Of a DNA stretch of 64,000 nt, positions 1-7,799 are shown in pieces. The first letter of the stretch is position 1; each line of letters opens with the position of its first letter. Made by a program: the position numbers and the translations under genes. Under the pieces are notes generated by a model. It was given only the letters and a program-made list of their open reading frames with translations, was not told where the DNA came from and searched no databases. Where the stretch lies: positions 1 through 64,000 of the forward strand of contig JAICWP010000024.1 of NCBI GenBank assembly GCA_025934735.1, in the 5' to 3' direction. The DNA comes from Terriglobales bacterium (GTDB lineage: Bacteria; Acidobacteriota; Terriglobia; Terriglobales; Acidobacteriaceae).

Positions 1-187
1 AGAAGAGCACGCCTTCCTCGGGCGCAGTTTCCCCCAGACCCACCGCGCGGCCTGGGAGACGGTGTGGATCCCGCAGCCGGCGCTGCTGGGCGACGAAGAA
101 GACATGCACGAGATCGTGGCCGCGGTGAAGAAAGTCCAGCGCTACGCGCGGGAACTGGCGTCCGCGCCCCGGGCAGCCGTGGGATAG
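1..187 (+). CDS. C-terminal end of a probable DegT/DnrJ/EryC1/StrS-family aminotransferase (partial)
   Basis: The reading frame enters from the left edge and stops with TAG at 185-187, leaving about 61 residues. The tail reads from an EEHAFLGRSF-like segment through a PALLGDEEDMHEIVAAVKKV segment, an end pattern (leucine, glycine, acidic-acidic-methionine, then an isoleucine/valine helix with a final lysine) typical of sugar aminotransferases of the DegT/StrS family. These are PLP enzymes that aminate nucleotide-keto-sugars. The PLP lysine and the rest of the fold lie outside the window, so the family call rests only on the tail. A 7-bp inverted repeat (209-215 with 225-231) follows the stop and could be part of a terminator, although there is no T-run. 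Confidence 0.5.
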   Translation, partial: EEHAFLGRSFPQTHRAAWETVWIPQPALLGDEEDMHEIVAAVKKVQRYARELASAPRAAVG

Positions 188-331
188 ATAGCAATTGCGT
201 TGTGTAGTGCCAAAATGGGACAACTTTTGGCGCAGCCGGTGAAAGAAACCCCGCTATGCTCTTCTGATTTCGTGCATCCCCTGCCTAGTTAGAATCGTCT
301 TGTATCTTGGCCAGGAGAATTTCACAACCCA

Positions 332-2995
332 ATGAGCCGCACGCGATTTGCTTCCCTGTTGCTTGTAATTGCCGCCTTCACCGTTTCGGCTTTGGCTGCC
401 ACCAGCGAAGTCAACGTGACCCGGGCCACGCTGAAAAACGGCCTCCATGTCGTCATCGTGCGCAACACCCTCGCCCCGGTTGTCACGGTGCAGGAAAACT
501 ATCTGGTGGGCGCGAATGAGACTCCTGCCGGTTTCCCCGGCATGGCACATGCGCAGGAACACATGGCGTTTCGTGGATGCCAGGGCATGGATGCGGACCA
601 GACGGCTGCGATTTACGCGCAGTTGGGCGGCGACGACAACGCCGACACGCAACAGAACATCACGCAGTACTTCGCCACGGTGGCGGCGCAGAACCTCGAC
701 ATTGTTCTGCACATGGATGCGGCATGCATGCGCGGAGTAGTCAATTCCCAGCAGCAGTGGGCGCAGGAGCGCGGCGCCATCGAGCAGGAAGTGGCCCGCG
801 ATCTTTCCAACCCGACTTACAAGTTCCTGACCCGCCTGAACCAGGATATCTTCGCGGGCACGCCCTATGCGCACGACGCGCTGGGCAGCAAGCCCTCTTT
901 CGACGCCACCACCGCGGAAATGCTGCAGAAGTTCTACCGCGATTGGTATGCGCCGAATAACGCCATCCTGGTGATCAGCGGCGATGTGGACCCGCAAACC
1001 ACCCTGGCCCAGGTGAAAACGCTGTACGAATCCATTCCCAGCCGTCCGCTGCCCCCGCGGCCTGCGATTAAGCTGCAGCCGGTAAAGGCGGAGAAGTTCA
1101 CACTGCCGAGCGATTATCCCTACACGCTGGCCATTGTCAGCTACCGCATGCCGGGCACTGACAGCAAGGATTTTGCGGCGGTGCACGTTCTGAGTGACGT
1201 GCTGAGCAGCCAGCGCGGTGACATTTACGCCCTGGTGCCCGAGGGCAAGGCCCTGGATGCCGGTTTTGAGCTCGCTGAGGAATACCGTGAGGCGAGCGTT
1301 GCCTTCGCTTACGCGGTGTTGCCCGCCAATGCCGATGCCGAGCCTATCATCGCTGACCTGCAGCGCATTGTCGCCAACTACGCCAGCAAAGGTGTGCCTG
1401 AGGATCTGGTGGCGGCTTCGCGCCGGGCGGTGCTGGCTTCGAACGAATTTGCTCGCAACTCCATACCCGGTTTGGCCGATTTGTGGTCGGAGGCGGTGGC
1501 CGGCGAGGGCCGCGATTCGCCCCAGGAGGATGTGGACGCGGTGCAGAAGGTCACTGTGGCCGACGTGAACCGCGCCGCCCAGACTTACCTGGTGAACAAT
1601 CAGGCCATTGTCGCCACGCTGAAGCCGCAACCCTCGGGCACGCCGGTGGCGGGCAAGGGCTTTGGCGGCCAGGAGAAACTAACCTCCGCGCCCACCAAGC
1701 CGGTGCCGCTCCCCGAATGGGCCAAGTCCCTGCTCAATCCGCTGCCGGCGCCGAAGTGGGACCTGAAGCCGACGGATACCATGCTCTCCAACGGCATTCG
1801 CCTGATCGTGCAGCCAGAGAAATTAAGCTCCACGGTTACTGTCGCCGGCCAGATCCGCACGCAGGCAGACCTGCAAGTGCCGCCGGGAAAGGAAGGCGTG
1901 GAAAGTGTCCTCGGAGGCCTGTTCTCCTACGGCACCACCACGCTGGACCGGGTGGCCTTCCAAAAAGCCCTGGACGATATTGCCGCCGACGAATCCGCCG
2001 GTCCCAGCTTCTCCGTCGGGGTGTTAAAGAAGTACTTTGACAGAGGCGTGCAATTGCTGGCTGAGAATGAGCTTCATCCCGCCCACCCAGACCCGGCCTT
2101 CAAAGTGGTAAAGGCCCAGACTGCGGATTCAGTCGCCGGGCTTCTGAAAAGTCCCGGCTATCTGGCGGAGCGCGCTTTGGAGTTCGGGCTACTGCCCAAG
2201 AATGATCCGGCCCTGCGCCAGCCTACCCCCAAAACCGTTGACACTTTAACTATGGACGATGTGCACGGCTTTTACGCGCGTGCCTACCGTCCCGATCTGA
2301 CCACCATTGTGGTGATTGGAGACGTAACTCCCGAAGAAGCCAAGACGGAAATTGAGAAGTGGTTCGGCTCCTGGAAAGCGGAGGGCCCTAAGCCGAAATT
2401 GGACCTGCCTCCGGTGCCCCCCAACCAGGCCTCCGCCACCACCGTTCCCGACCCGTCGCGCGTGCAGGACCTGGTGGAGCTCTCGCAAGAGCTGCCCATG
2501 AATCGCTTCAATCCTGATTATTACGCGCTGGAGCTCGGCAACAATGTGCTCGGCGGCGGCTTCTATGCCACGCGGCTTTACCGCGATCTGCGGGAGAAAA
2601 CCGGCTTGGTGTACACGGTTTCCAATCGCCTGGACGCGGGGCGCACACGCGCCGCCTTCAGCGTCTCCTACGCTTGCGACCCGGCCAATGTTTCCAAAGC
2701 GCGCGCGCTGGTGGAGCGCGACTTGCACGATATGCAGACCAGCCCTCCCACGCCGGGAGAACTGCACCAAGCCAAGGCGCTCATCCTGCGGCAGATTCCA
2801 TTGGCGGAATCCAGCGAGATGAGCATCGCTGGCGGCCTGTTGGGCCGCGCTGTAATCGGCTTGCCGCTCGACGAGCCGGTGCAGGCCGCTGCCCGCTACT
2901 CCGCCCTGACCGGAGAGCAGGTGAAAGCGGCGTTCGCCAAATGGATCAAGCCTCAGGATTTCGTGCAGGTGGTGAGAGGGCCGAAGCCGCAGTAG
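332..2995 (+). CDS. M16 family zinc metallopeptidase (insulinase/PqqL-like), secreted, double-domain
   Basis: This is an 887-residue protein with an N-terminal signal peptide (hydrophobic core at residues 8-22, probable cleavage after ALAA). The M16 zinc motif HxxEH appears as HAQEH at 73-77. The third ligand region, ERGAIEQEVARD, follows about 75 residues later (E151/E153), the family spacing. A second M16 half begins near residue 485 (LKPTDTMLSNGIRLIV) and carries no HxxEH, as is normal for the non-catalytic half, which completes the clamshell. The length fits a two-repeat bacterial M16 protease. The likely role is periplasmic or outer-envelope degradation of peptides; the substrate is unknown. 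The ATG is preceded by AGGAGA at a long spacing of about 12 bases. The gene stands alone and is followed by a REP-rich spacer. Confidence 0.93.
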   Translation: MSRTRFASLLLVIAAFTVSALAATSEVNVTRATLKNGLHVVIVRNTLAPVVTVQENYLVGANETPAGFPGMAHAQEHMAFRGCQGMDADQTAAIYAQLGGDDNADTQQNITQYFATVAAQNLDIVLHMDAACMRGVVNSQQQWAQERGAIEQEVARDLSNPTYKFLTRLNQDIFAGTPYAHDALGSKPSFDATTAEMLQKFYRDWYAPNNAILVISGDVDPQTTLAQVKTLYESIPSRPLPPRPAIKLQPVKAEKFTLPSDYPYTLAIVSYRMPGTDSKDFAAVHVLSDVLSSQRGDIYALVPEGKALDAGFELAEEYREASVAFAYAVLPANADAEPIIADLQRIVANYASKGVPEDLVAASRRAVLASNEFARNSIPGLADLWSEAVAGEGRDSPQEDVDAVQKVTVADVNRAAQTYLVNNQAIVATLKPQPSGTPVAGKGFGGQEKLTSAPTKPVPLPEWAKSLLNPLPAPKWDLKPTDTMLSNGIRLIVQPEKLSSTVTVAGQIRTQADLQVPPGKEGVESVLGGLFSYGTTTLDRVAFQKALDDIAADESAGPSFSVGVLKKYFDRGVQLLAENELHPAHPDPAFKVVKAQTADSVAGLLKSPGYLAERALEFGLLPKNDPALRQPTPKTVDTLTMDDVHGFYARAYRPDLTTIVVIGDVTPEEAKTEIEKWFGSWKAEGPKPKLDLPPVPPNQASATTVPDPSRVQDLVELSQELPMNRFNPDYYALELGNNVLGGGFYATRLYRDLREKTGLVYTVSNRLDAGRTRAAFSVSYACDPANVSKARALVERDLHDMQTSPPTPGELHQAKALILRQIPLAESSEMSIAGGLLGRAVIGLPLDEPVQAAARYSALTGEQVKAAFAKWIKPQDFVQVVRGPKPQ

Positions 2996-3042
2996 GGTGG
3001 GAGATTTTTTGCCGACCGTTCTGAGCTAGTAGAATGTCCCGA

Positions 3043-3082
3043 AGGTGGCCCACTCAAGCCCGGTTTTGGCTTGAGTGGGAAT
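3043..3082. repeat. Left REP-like palindrome flanking the RAYT remnant
   Basis: The 40 bases here are the exact reverse complement of 3785-3824. Each copy contains a 12-bp perfect stem (CCCACTCAAGCC at 3049-3060 with GGCTTGAGTGGG at 3068-3079) around a 7-base loop. The outer edge carries the GGTGGCCCAC head. It is one of two flanking copies around a REP-associated transposase remnant, the arrangement expected for RAYT loci. Confidence 0.85.
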
Positions 3083-3123
3083 CTAGAAACACCCAAAAAC
3101 TCAGCGGACAATCTTTCCACTTA

Positions 3124-3152
3124 CCCACACAACGAACACCGCGTTGTGTGGG
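3124..3152. repeat. Second, different hairpin with the same GGGCCACC tail
   Basis: An 11-bp perfect stem (CCCACACAACG at 3124-3134, CGTTGTGTGGG at 3142-3152) is followed directly by CCACC. The stem core differs from the flanking 40-bp repeats, but the terminal CCCAC/GTGGG and the CCACC edge are shared. This suggests a variant REP of the same family. Confidence 0.6.
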
Positions 3153-3219
3153 CCACCCGGCCTAGGTCCCTCGAGTTGTCCGGGAATTCGGCGCGCGGCT
3201 CAGGCGCCGCGCAACCGCC

Positions 3220-3737
3220 TCAACTTGAGTGGGGCAGCTCGACGGCTGAACAAAGTGTTCCCGCCGCTCGTTCGCGTTTTCGGGCCGTCCATTCCGACTC
3301 GATCTCTACGCGTCCTTCAGCGCCGGTTGCGTAGTGGCGAAAGCTGCTCGAGTGCCAGTCCCCGGGACGATCGCACAACCCCGCCTTCACAGGATTGCGA
3401 TGGATATAGCGCAGCTTCTCCATAAATTGCGGGTAGTTGCGTATGTTGAAATCGTAGTACCGCTTTTGCCAGAAATGCTCCGGTGGCCCACTCAAGCCCG
3501 CTTCTGGGCATCGGCCAACGTGCCCTGTTGCGGCTCGCTGAGCAGCAGGTGGACATGCTCGGGCATGACTACATAGCCATAAACACAGAGTTTGTAATGG
3601 CGCCGCACCCGTTCCAAAGCTGACTCAAAGGTTCCCCGGCTTTCGTCGCTGGTAAGCAAGCGACGCCGGTGGTAGCAACAGAATGTGACGAAATGAGTTT
3701 GGCCGCTCTGGTGAAAGCGCGTCAGTCCCCAAGGCAT
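3220..3737 (-). pseudogene. Decayed REP-associated tyrosine transposase (RAYT, Y1/IS200-like superfamily)
   Basis: The first segment (3737 down to 3492) begins MPWGLTRFHQSGQTHFVTF and contains the HUH motif in MPEHVHLLL, then EPQQGTLADAQKRA. It ends at a TGA. The second segment (about 3480 down to 3220, another frame) resumes with HFWQKRYYDFN, carries the tyrosine-bearing helix and YIHRNPVKAGL, and ends EWTARKRERA...VELPHSS. Together these are the two halves of an Y1-type RAYT, which processes REP single strands. The break falls exactly on a 19-base piece of REP sequence (3482-3500), which supplies the stop and shifts the frame. The roughly 15-20 residues usually found between the two halves are missing. 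The gene cannot encode a full transposase, and its REPs must be mobilised, if at all, in trans. Confidence 0.88.
3482..3500. repeat. REP half-arm embedded in the RAYT gene
   Basis: These 19 bases match the outer half of the flanking 40-bp REP (GGTGGCCCACTCAAGCCCG) and sit at the exact point where the RAYT reading frame is broken. The matching right half of the palindrome is absent. Confidence 0.75.
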
Positions 3738-3784
3738 GAGGACAATCTAGTCTGTCAGCCGGTTCAAGTCTGTGAGGTGTCTAC

Positions 3785-3824
3785 ATTCCCACTCAAGCCA
3801 AAACCGGGCTTGAGTGGGCCACCT
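3785..3824. repeat. Right REP-like palindrome flanking the RAYT remnant
   Basis: This is a perfect 40-base inverted copy of 3043-3082, with the same 12-bp stem (3788-3799 with 3807-3818) and the loop in opposite orientation. It lies just upstream of the RAYT start on the minus strand. Outside the REPs, 3825-3949 shows no gene. Confidence 0.85.
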
Positions 3825-3949
3825 GCCGGGCTCGGTTGGACTGCAGCCCTGGTCTGGTGTACCACGGCCGTCCCGCAAGCTACCGCGAACTAAACACTAC
3901 CAGCAAGGCCAGCAGGTTTTGTAAGCCTGCTGGCCGTGGCGTACATCTC

Positions 3950-4651
3950 TTACTGTCTGGTTGAGGTCCGCTGCAGTTGGATAGGCTGGCTGAGCTGGAA
4001 GGTCAGCACCGACTCCGCCGGCACCTTCACCTGCTTGCCCTTGGTCAGGACCTGGGCGCCCGCGCCGCCCGCGCCCCCCAGCACAGCTCCAATGGCTGCG
4101 CCTTTGCCGCCGCCGGCGACAGCGCCAATCACGGTTCCCAGAAGCGCGCCGCCGCCCACCATTTCCGCCGTCTTCTTGTTCTTGCCAAGACCGCCAGTGC
4201 CTTGCTGCGCAACCGTATTGGTGGATACCAGATAGCGGCGTCCATGAATGGTAATCGAGTGCAGCGCCAGTTCCGCCTGGTACTCGCCCAGGGTGGGATT
4301 GTTCACGCTGGCAATGGTGAGCGCCACCGGCGAACCCTTGGGAACCAGCACGGTGCCATTCTGGTCCTCAATAGTGCGCGCGACCTCAGCGGAATAGGTC
4401 TTTCCTACCTCGGCCTGGGTGGCGTCAATGTTCTGGTTGGTCCGGATAACGAGTTGTGTGCTGGCCGGCAGAACGTCGGTTCTGCTGGTTCGTACCCGTT
4501 CCGGGGTTCGTGGCACCGTTTGAGTGTTCTGGTTCGATGTGGAATTGGCCGCAGAATTCTGGCCGCTCTGGCTGGACGTATTCTGTCCGTAGGCCGCTCC
4601 GCCCAGCAGCAAGGCGGCTCCCAAAGTCAAATGTAACGTTAACTGTTTCAC
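3950..4651 (-). CDS. Secreted glycine-zipper protein of unknown function
   Basis: This is a 233-residue protein with a signal peptide (MKQLTLHLTLGAALLLGGAAYGQ). An N/Q/S-rich spacer follows, then a globular region with VLVPKGSPVALTIA and an ITIHGRRYLVSTN segment. Next comes a glycine zipper (GGGALLGTVIGAVAGGGKGA and AIGAVLGGAGGAG, about residues 165-198), and it ends with a VPAESVLTFQL strand. Glycine zippers of this type sit in outer-membrane or periplasmic proteins. The C-terminal 150 residues are clearly paralogous to the BON-domain lipoprotein at 10984-12393, which adds the BON domain. It is divergent from glpD, with 210 bases between them. A GGAGGGAGC-like purine run precedes the ATG. 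No enzymatic motif is visible. Confidence 0.75.
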   Translation of the reverse strand: MKQLTLHLTLGAALLLGGAAYGQNTSSQSGQNSAANSTSNQNTQTVPRTPERVRTSRTDVLPASTQLVIRTNQNIDATQAEVGKTYSAEVARTIEDQNGTVLVPKGSPVALTIASVNNPTLGEYQAELALHSITIHGRRYLVSTNTVAQQGTGGLGKNKKTAEMVGGGALLGTVIGAVAGGGKGAAIGAVLGGAGGAGAQVLTKGKQVKVPAESVLTFQLSQPIQLQRTSTRQ

Positions 4652-4861
4652 AGGGTGCTCCCTCCTTCATCCTTCGTCTCCTGGATTGGAGGCCATTTAC
4701 ACGGCCGGGAGTTGGTCCGGGCCTTAGTCCCCGCCACGGCAGGCCAGAGTTGCGGCCGGGCTCTGAGACGCGTTTACCGCGAAGCATATCGGTCACTTTT
4801 CTTCCTGCCCAGCCGGATGCGACATTAGAAGAGCTGGAAAACCGGGAGCATCTAATCGAGC

Positions 4862-6493
4862 GTGAATCTTAGGCCTGAGCTGCGGGAACCACTGGACGGC
4901 AAACGTTTTGACGTCGCCGTAGTTGGCGGCGGCATCAATGGCGTAGCTATTGCCCGCGAGTGCGCCCGAGCCGGACGTTCCACGCTGCTGGTTGAGCAGC
5001 ACGACTTTGCGGCCGGCACCACCTGCCGCTCCACCCGCCTGATTCATGGCGGGTTGCGCTACCTGGAACACGGGGAAATTGGGCTGGTACGCGAATCGGT
5101 GCGCGAGCGCCGCCGCCTGCTGCAGGAGAGGCCGCACCTGGCCCGCCCTATCCAGTTCCTGCTGGCGCTGGGACCGCAGGCGCAACGCAGCGCGCTTGAA
5201 GTACGCTTCGGCCTATGGCTCTATCGCCGTTTCGCTGCCGCACGCGCGCGCACGGATGATGCCGCCGGTCAAATCACCGCTCTGGAACGCCTGCTGGATT
5301 CCGCCGAGCGCTGGCGTATTTTCCACTACGAAGACGCACAGTGTGAGTTTCCCGAGCGCCTGGCGGCGGAGTGGCTGGTGGAAGCCACGGACGCGGGCGC
5401 CGTTGCCCGCAACCATACGCAGGTGCTGGAAATCGAAGTTGCCGCCGGACAAGCGCGCGGGTTGCGCTTGCGCGACCGGCTTACCGGCCACGAAGCACCG
5501 GTCGAGGCCGGCTGGGTTATCAATGCCAGCGGACCTTGGGCCGACCAGGTGGCACAAAGCGCAGGACTCCAGGCCTCCACCATGATTGGCGGCGTGCGCG
5601 GCTCGCACATCGTGCTGCCCCATTTCGCGGGCATGCCGGAAGCGGCAATCTATCTCGAAGCGCTCGACGGGCGCCCATTCTTCGTCGTTCCCTGGAATGA
5701 ACAGGTACTGGTGGGAACCACAGAGGTGCCCGACCGCGGCGACCCCAACGGCGTTCACCCCGGGGTTGACGAAGTTCAGTACCTGCTCGATTCGGTGCGC
5801 CAGCGCTTTCCCGGGGCGGGCATTTCCGCGGATCAGATCCGCTATGCCTACGCTGGCGTACGTCCTTTACCGTTCGTGGCCGAGGGAGCGCCATCGGGCA
5901 TTACGCGGCGGCATTTCCTGCGCAATCACCGCGACGAGGGGGTGGCGCAAATGATCTCCGTAATCGGCGGCAAGCTGACCACCGCCGCCAGCCTGGCGCG
6001 CGACTGTGCCCGGCAAATTGGAATTGATGTGGAGGAGCCGCGGGGGACCGCCGTGATGCCGGAAAGCACGGGTTGGGGCACCCTGGTCCAGGAGTGGGTC
6101 GAAAAGAACGCCGGCGAGGCCGGTATCCCCGCCGAAAGCGCGCGCGCAATTGCCGCCTGGCATGGACCTGGACGGCTGGGGATCGTTCAGCTCGCCAAAA
6201 GCGACGAGCGCATGCGGGAGACCCTGTGTCCGCATACCCACCACATCGTGGCGGAAGCGGTGAACGCATTGGCCTGCGAGCACGCCCAGACCTTATCCGA
6301 CATTCTGCTGCGCCGCGTTCCGGTGGCTTTGAATGGCTGCTGGTCAGAAGAGTGCTCGGCGGTGGCGGCGCATCGCATTGGCAGCGCCCTGGGTTGGCCA
6401 AACCTGCGGGCCGCGGCCGAGCGCGAGGCCTTCGAAGTCGAACGAGCAGCGTTTTTGCAGAAGCCGCGGCTGCGCGTTCCCGCGGTCCGTTAA
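4862..6493 (+). CDS. glpD: Aerobic glycerol-3-phosphate dehydrogenase (FAD-dependent)
   Basis: This 543-residue enzyme oxidises sn-glycerol-3-phosphate to dihydroxyacetone phosphate and passes electrons to the quinone pool at the membrane. The N-terminal dinucleotide fold is clear (VAVVGGGINGVAIARECARA, glycines at 22-24 and 27). It is followed by the GlpD signature around STRLIHGGLRYLEHGEIGLVRE. The later YAGVRPL and IGGKLTT segments close the FAD domain, and a C-terminal DAO_C-type helical domain follows. The start is GTG at 4862; GGGAG lies about 13 bases upstream, a weak site. The length matches the family (about 500-560). It converges with a glycerophosphodiester phosphodiesterase at 6730-7452, whose product is glycerol-3-phosphate, so the two may serve one lipid-turnover route. 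Confidence 0.93.
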   Translation: MNLRPELREPLDGKRFDVAVVGGGINGVAIARECARAGRSTLLVEQHDFAAGTTCRSTRLIHGGLRYLEHGEIGLVRESVRERRRLLQERPHLARPIQFLLALGPQAQRSALEVRFGLWLYRRFAAARARTDDAAGQITALERLLDSAERWRIFHYEDAQCEFPERLAAEWLVEATDAGAVARNHTQVLEIEVAAGQARGLRLRDRLTGHEAPVEAGWVINASGPWADQVAQSAGLQASTMIGGVRGSHIVLPHFAGMPEAAIYLEALDGRPFFVVPWNEQVLVGTTEVPDRGDPNGVHPGVDEVQYLLDSVRQRFPGAGISADQIRYAYAGVRPLPFVAEGAPSGITRRHFLRNHRDEGVAQMISVIGGKLTTAASLARDCARQIGIDVEEPRGTAVMPESTGWGTLVQEWVEKNAGEAGIPAESARAIAAWHGPGRLGIVQLAKSDERMRETLCPHTHHIVAEAVNALACEHAQTLSDILLRRVPVALNGCWSEECSAVAAHRIGSALGWPNLRAAAEREAFEVERAAFLQKPRLRVPAVR

Positions 6494-6564
6494 TGCCCTC
6501 CCAGTTCTGGCATCGTGACGCTCGTTTGCGAATCCGTGTCCGCAGTCGAAGGACCTCGACGTCG

Positions 6565-6699
6565 TGCGCCCTCGCTCAACATGACAGTGCTTACGTATTA
6601 GAGGTCCCTCACTGCGCTTAGGATTTCGGCAGCGGGCTTGGACGCCCGCAAAACGCCTCAATTTCGCGGTCGGGCATGCGCCCTCGCTCAACATGACAG
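6565..6699. repeat. Intergenic spacer with a 23-base direct repeat
   Basis: A 23-base word (TGCGCCCTCGCTCAACATGA followed by CAG) occurs at 6565-6587 and again at 6677-6699, 112 bases apart. It lies in the 236-base spacer between the convergent glpD and GDPD genes. The stretch between has short self-complementary pieces (GCGGGC...GCCCGC near 6632-6650). It looks like decayed interspersed repeat material rather than a gene. Confidence 0.6.
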
Positions 6700-6729
6700 G
6701 TGATAGTGGCGGCACGTTGAAACGAAGGG

Positions 6730-7452
6730 CTACGTGCACGCCCTCACCAGCATCTCCGGGTCATCGGACACGATTGCGTCCACTCCCCAGGCGGCGAACT
6801 GGCGCGCCTCGGCTTCGCGGTTCACCGTCCAAACCATCACCTTCTTTTCGGCTTGGTGCAGAGTATCAATCAACTCCTTGCTGGCCAGCTTGCAATGAGG
6901 AATTACAAAACTCACCGGCAGCTTGGGCCACTGCGACAACTGGCGCGCGCTGTCGCAGATCAGCCCCAGCGGAATCTCATCCTCTTTTTGGCGGAAATTC
7001 ACTAGCACTTCGGGCAAAAAGGAGGACACCACGAATTGTGCCAGGGGATTGTCGAGCAACGCACAAAGAACCGCATCCTCCAGCCCGGCCGCTTTGAGTT
7101 CAATGTCAAGGAAGGAACGGCGGCCATAGCGCTGCAGCACCTCCTGCAGGCGGGGCAATGCGAGTTGTTCGTCGGTGAGCAAGCGGCGCTGAGTTACGGG
7201 CAATCGCGCCAGCACCCGTTCCTCCCAGCGCTGCTGCAGCTCGGCGTAGGTGCTCGCCGCTACCTCCAGCCCGCACAGCCGGGCGTCGTGCACAATAACC
7301 AGTTGCCGGTCGCGGGTGGCGCGAACGTCGAACTCGAAACCGTCGCAGCCGGCGTGCAGCGCGAGATCAAAGGCGGCAAGAGTATTTTCGGGAGTTTGGG
7401 GCAGGCGGGCGCCCCGGTGGCCCAGCAAGAGCGGACGCTCAGTCGAGGTCAA
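6730..7452 (-). CDS. Glycerophosphodiester phosphodiesterase
   Basis: This 240-residue GDPD domain protein splits glycerophosphodiesters into glycerol-3-phosphate and an alcohol. The metal and catalytic residues are in place: HRG at 12-14 with PENT at 21-24 (H12, E22), FEFDV at 39-43 (E40, D42) and VHDA (H55). The C-terminus has the family IVSDDPEML ending. There is no signal peptide, so it is likely cytoplasmic, like UgpQ. The start overlaps the end of the upstream small gene (7439-7756) by 14 bases, indicating co-transcription and translational coupling. It converges with glpD, which would consume its product. Confidence 0.93.
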   Translation of the reverse strand: MTSTERPLLLGHRGARLPQTPENTLAAFDLALHAGCDGFEFDVRATRDRQLVIVHDARLCGLEVAASTYAELQQRWEERVLARLPVTQRRLLTDEQLALPRLQEVLQRYGRRSFLDIELKAAGLEDAVLCALLDNPLAQFVVSSFLPEVLVNFRQKEDEIPLGLICDSARQLSQWPKLPVSFVIPHCKLASKELIDTLHQAEKKVMVWTVNREAEARQFAAWGVDAIVSDDPEMLVRACT

Positions 7453-7756
7453 AGTCGCGGATGGGCTTGCCTGTGTCGGGCGATTCCTTCGCCCTTTTCA
7501 CGGCTTCCTGGAACTTCTTTTCCAGCAGATCGGCCTGGTGTTTCTGCGCTTCCACCGACTGACGGAACACGGATTCGCGGCGGCTGTCCTGCTCCTTCAT
7601 AGCGCGCGCCGCTTCTTCGATATCGTTAAAGGTCTTGGGCACCTTGGCCGCGGTGTGGGCGATGACGCCCTGGGTTTCCGGGTCCACCTTCAGCACCGCA
7701 TTGCAGCACGGACAGGTGACTTCAAAAGCCGACGACGCCTTGGCTGCCTTAGGCAT
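7439..7756 (-). CDS. Small conserved-looking protein with a CxxC knuckle
   Basis: This is a 105-residue protein starting MPKAAKASSAFEVTCPCCNA. The ATG at 7756 is chosen because the CxxC-containing domain starts just after it; upstream codons are in frame but look non-coding. The N-terminal 30 residues hold one CPCC knuckle in a beta-hairpin context (a half zinc ribbon). The rest is a charged helix (residues 48-95, rich in K, E, Q and R) with coiled-coil character, ending in an acidic DFDLD tail. It overlaps the GDPD gene by 14 bases and lies downstream of bshC on the same strand. The function is not recognised. Confidence 0.7.
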   Translation of the reverse strand: MPKAAKASSAFEVTCPCCNAVLKVDPETQGVIAHTAAKVPKTFNDIEEAARAMKEQDSRRESVFRQSVEAQKHQADLLEKKFQEAVKRAKESPDTGKPIRDFDLD

Positions 7757-7768
7757 ACGCCGATGATA

Positions 7769-7799
7769 CCGCAAAAGCGGTAGCTGGTAGCGGGTAGTT
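7769..7799. repeat. Short interspersed repeat, copy 1
   Basis: The spacer between bshC and the small CxxC gene contains GCAAAAGCGGTAGCTGGTAG and related GGTAG units. A similar string recurs upstream of bshC (9510-9543). This is low-complexity GGTAG-type material seen on both sides of one gene. Confidence 0.4.

Noticed and set aside
254-1630. Very long minus-strand open frame opposite the M16 peptidase
   Set aside because: It is the antisense of a clear M16 gene. It has no domain, and codon use in the opposite strand explains its openness.
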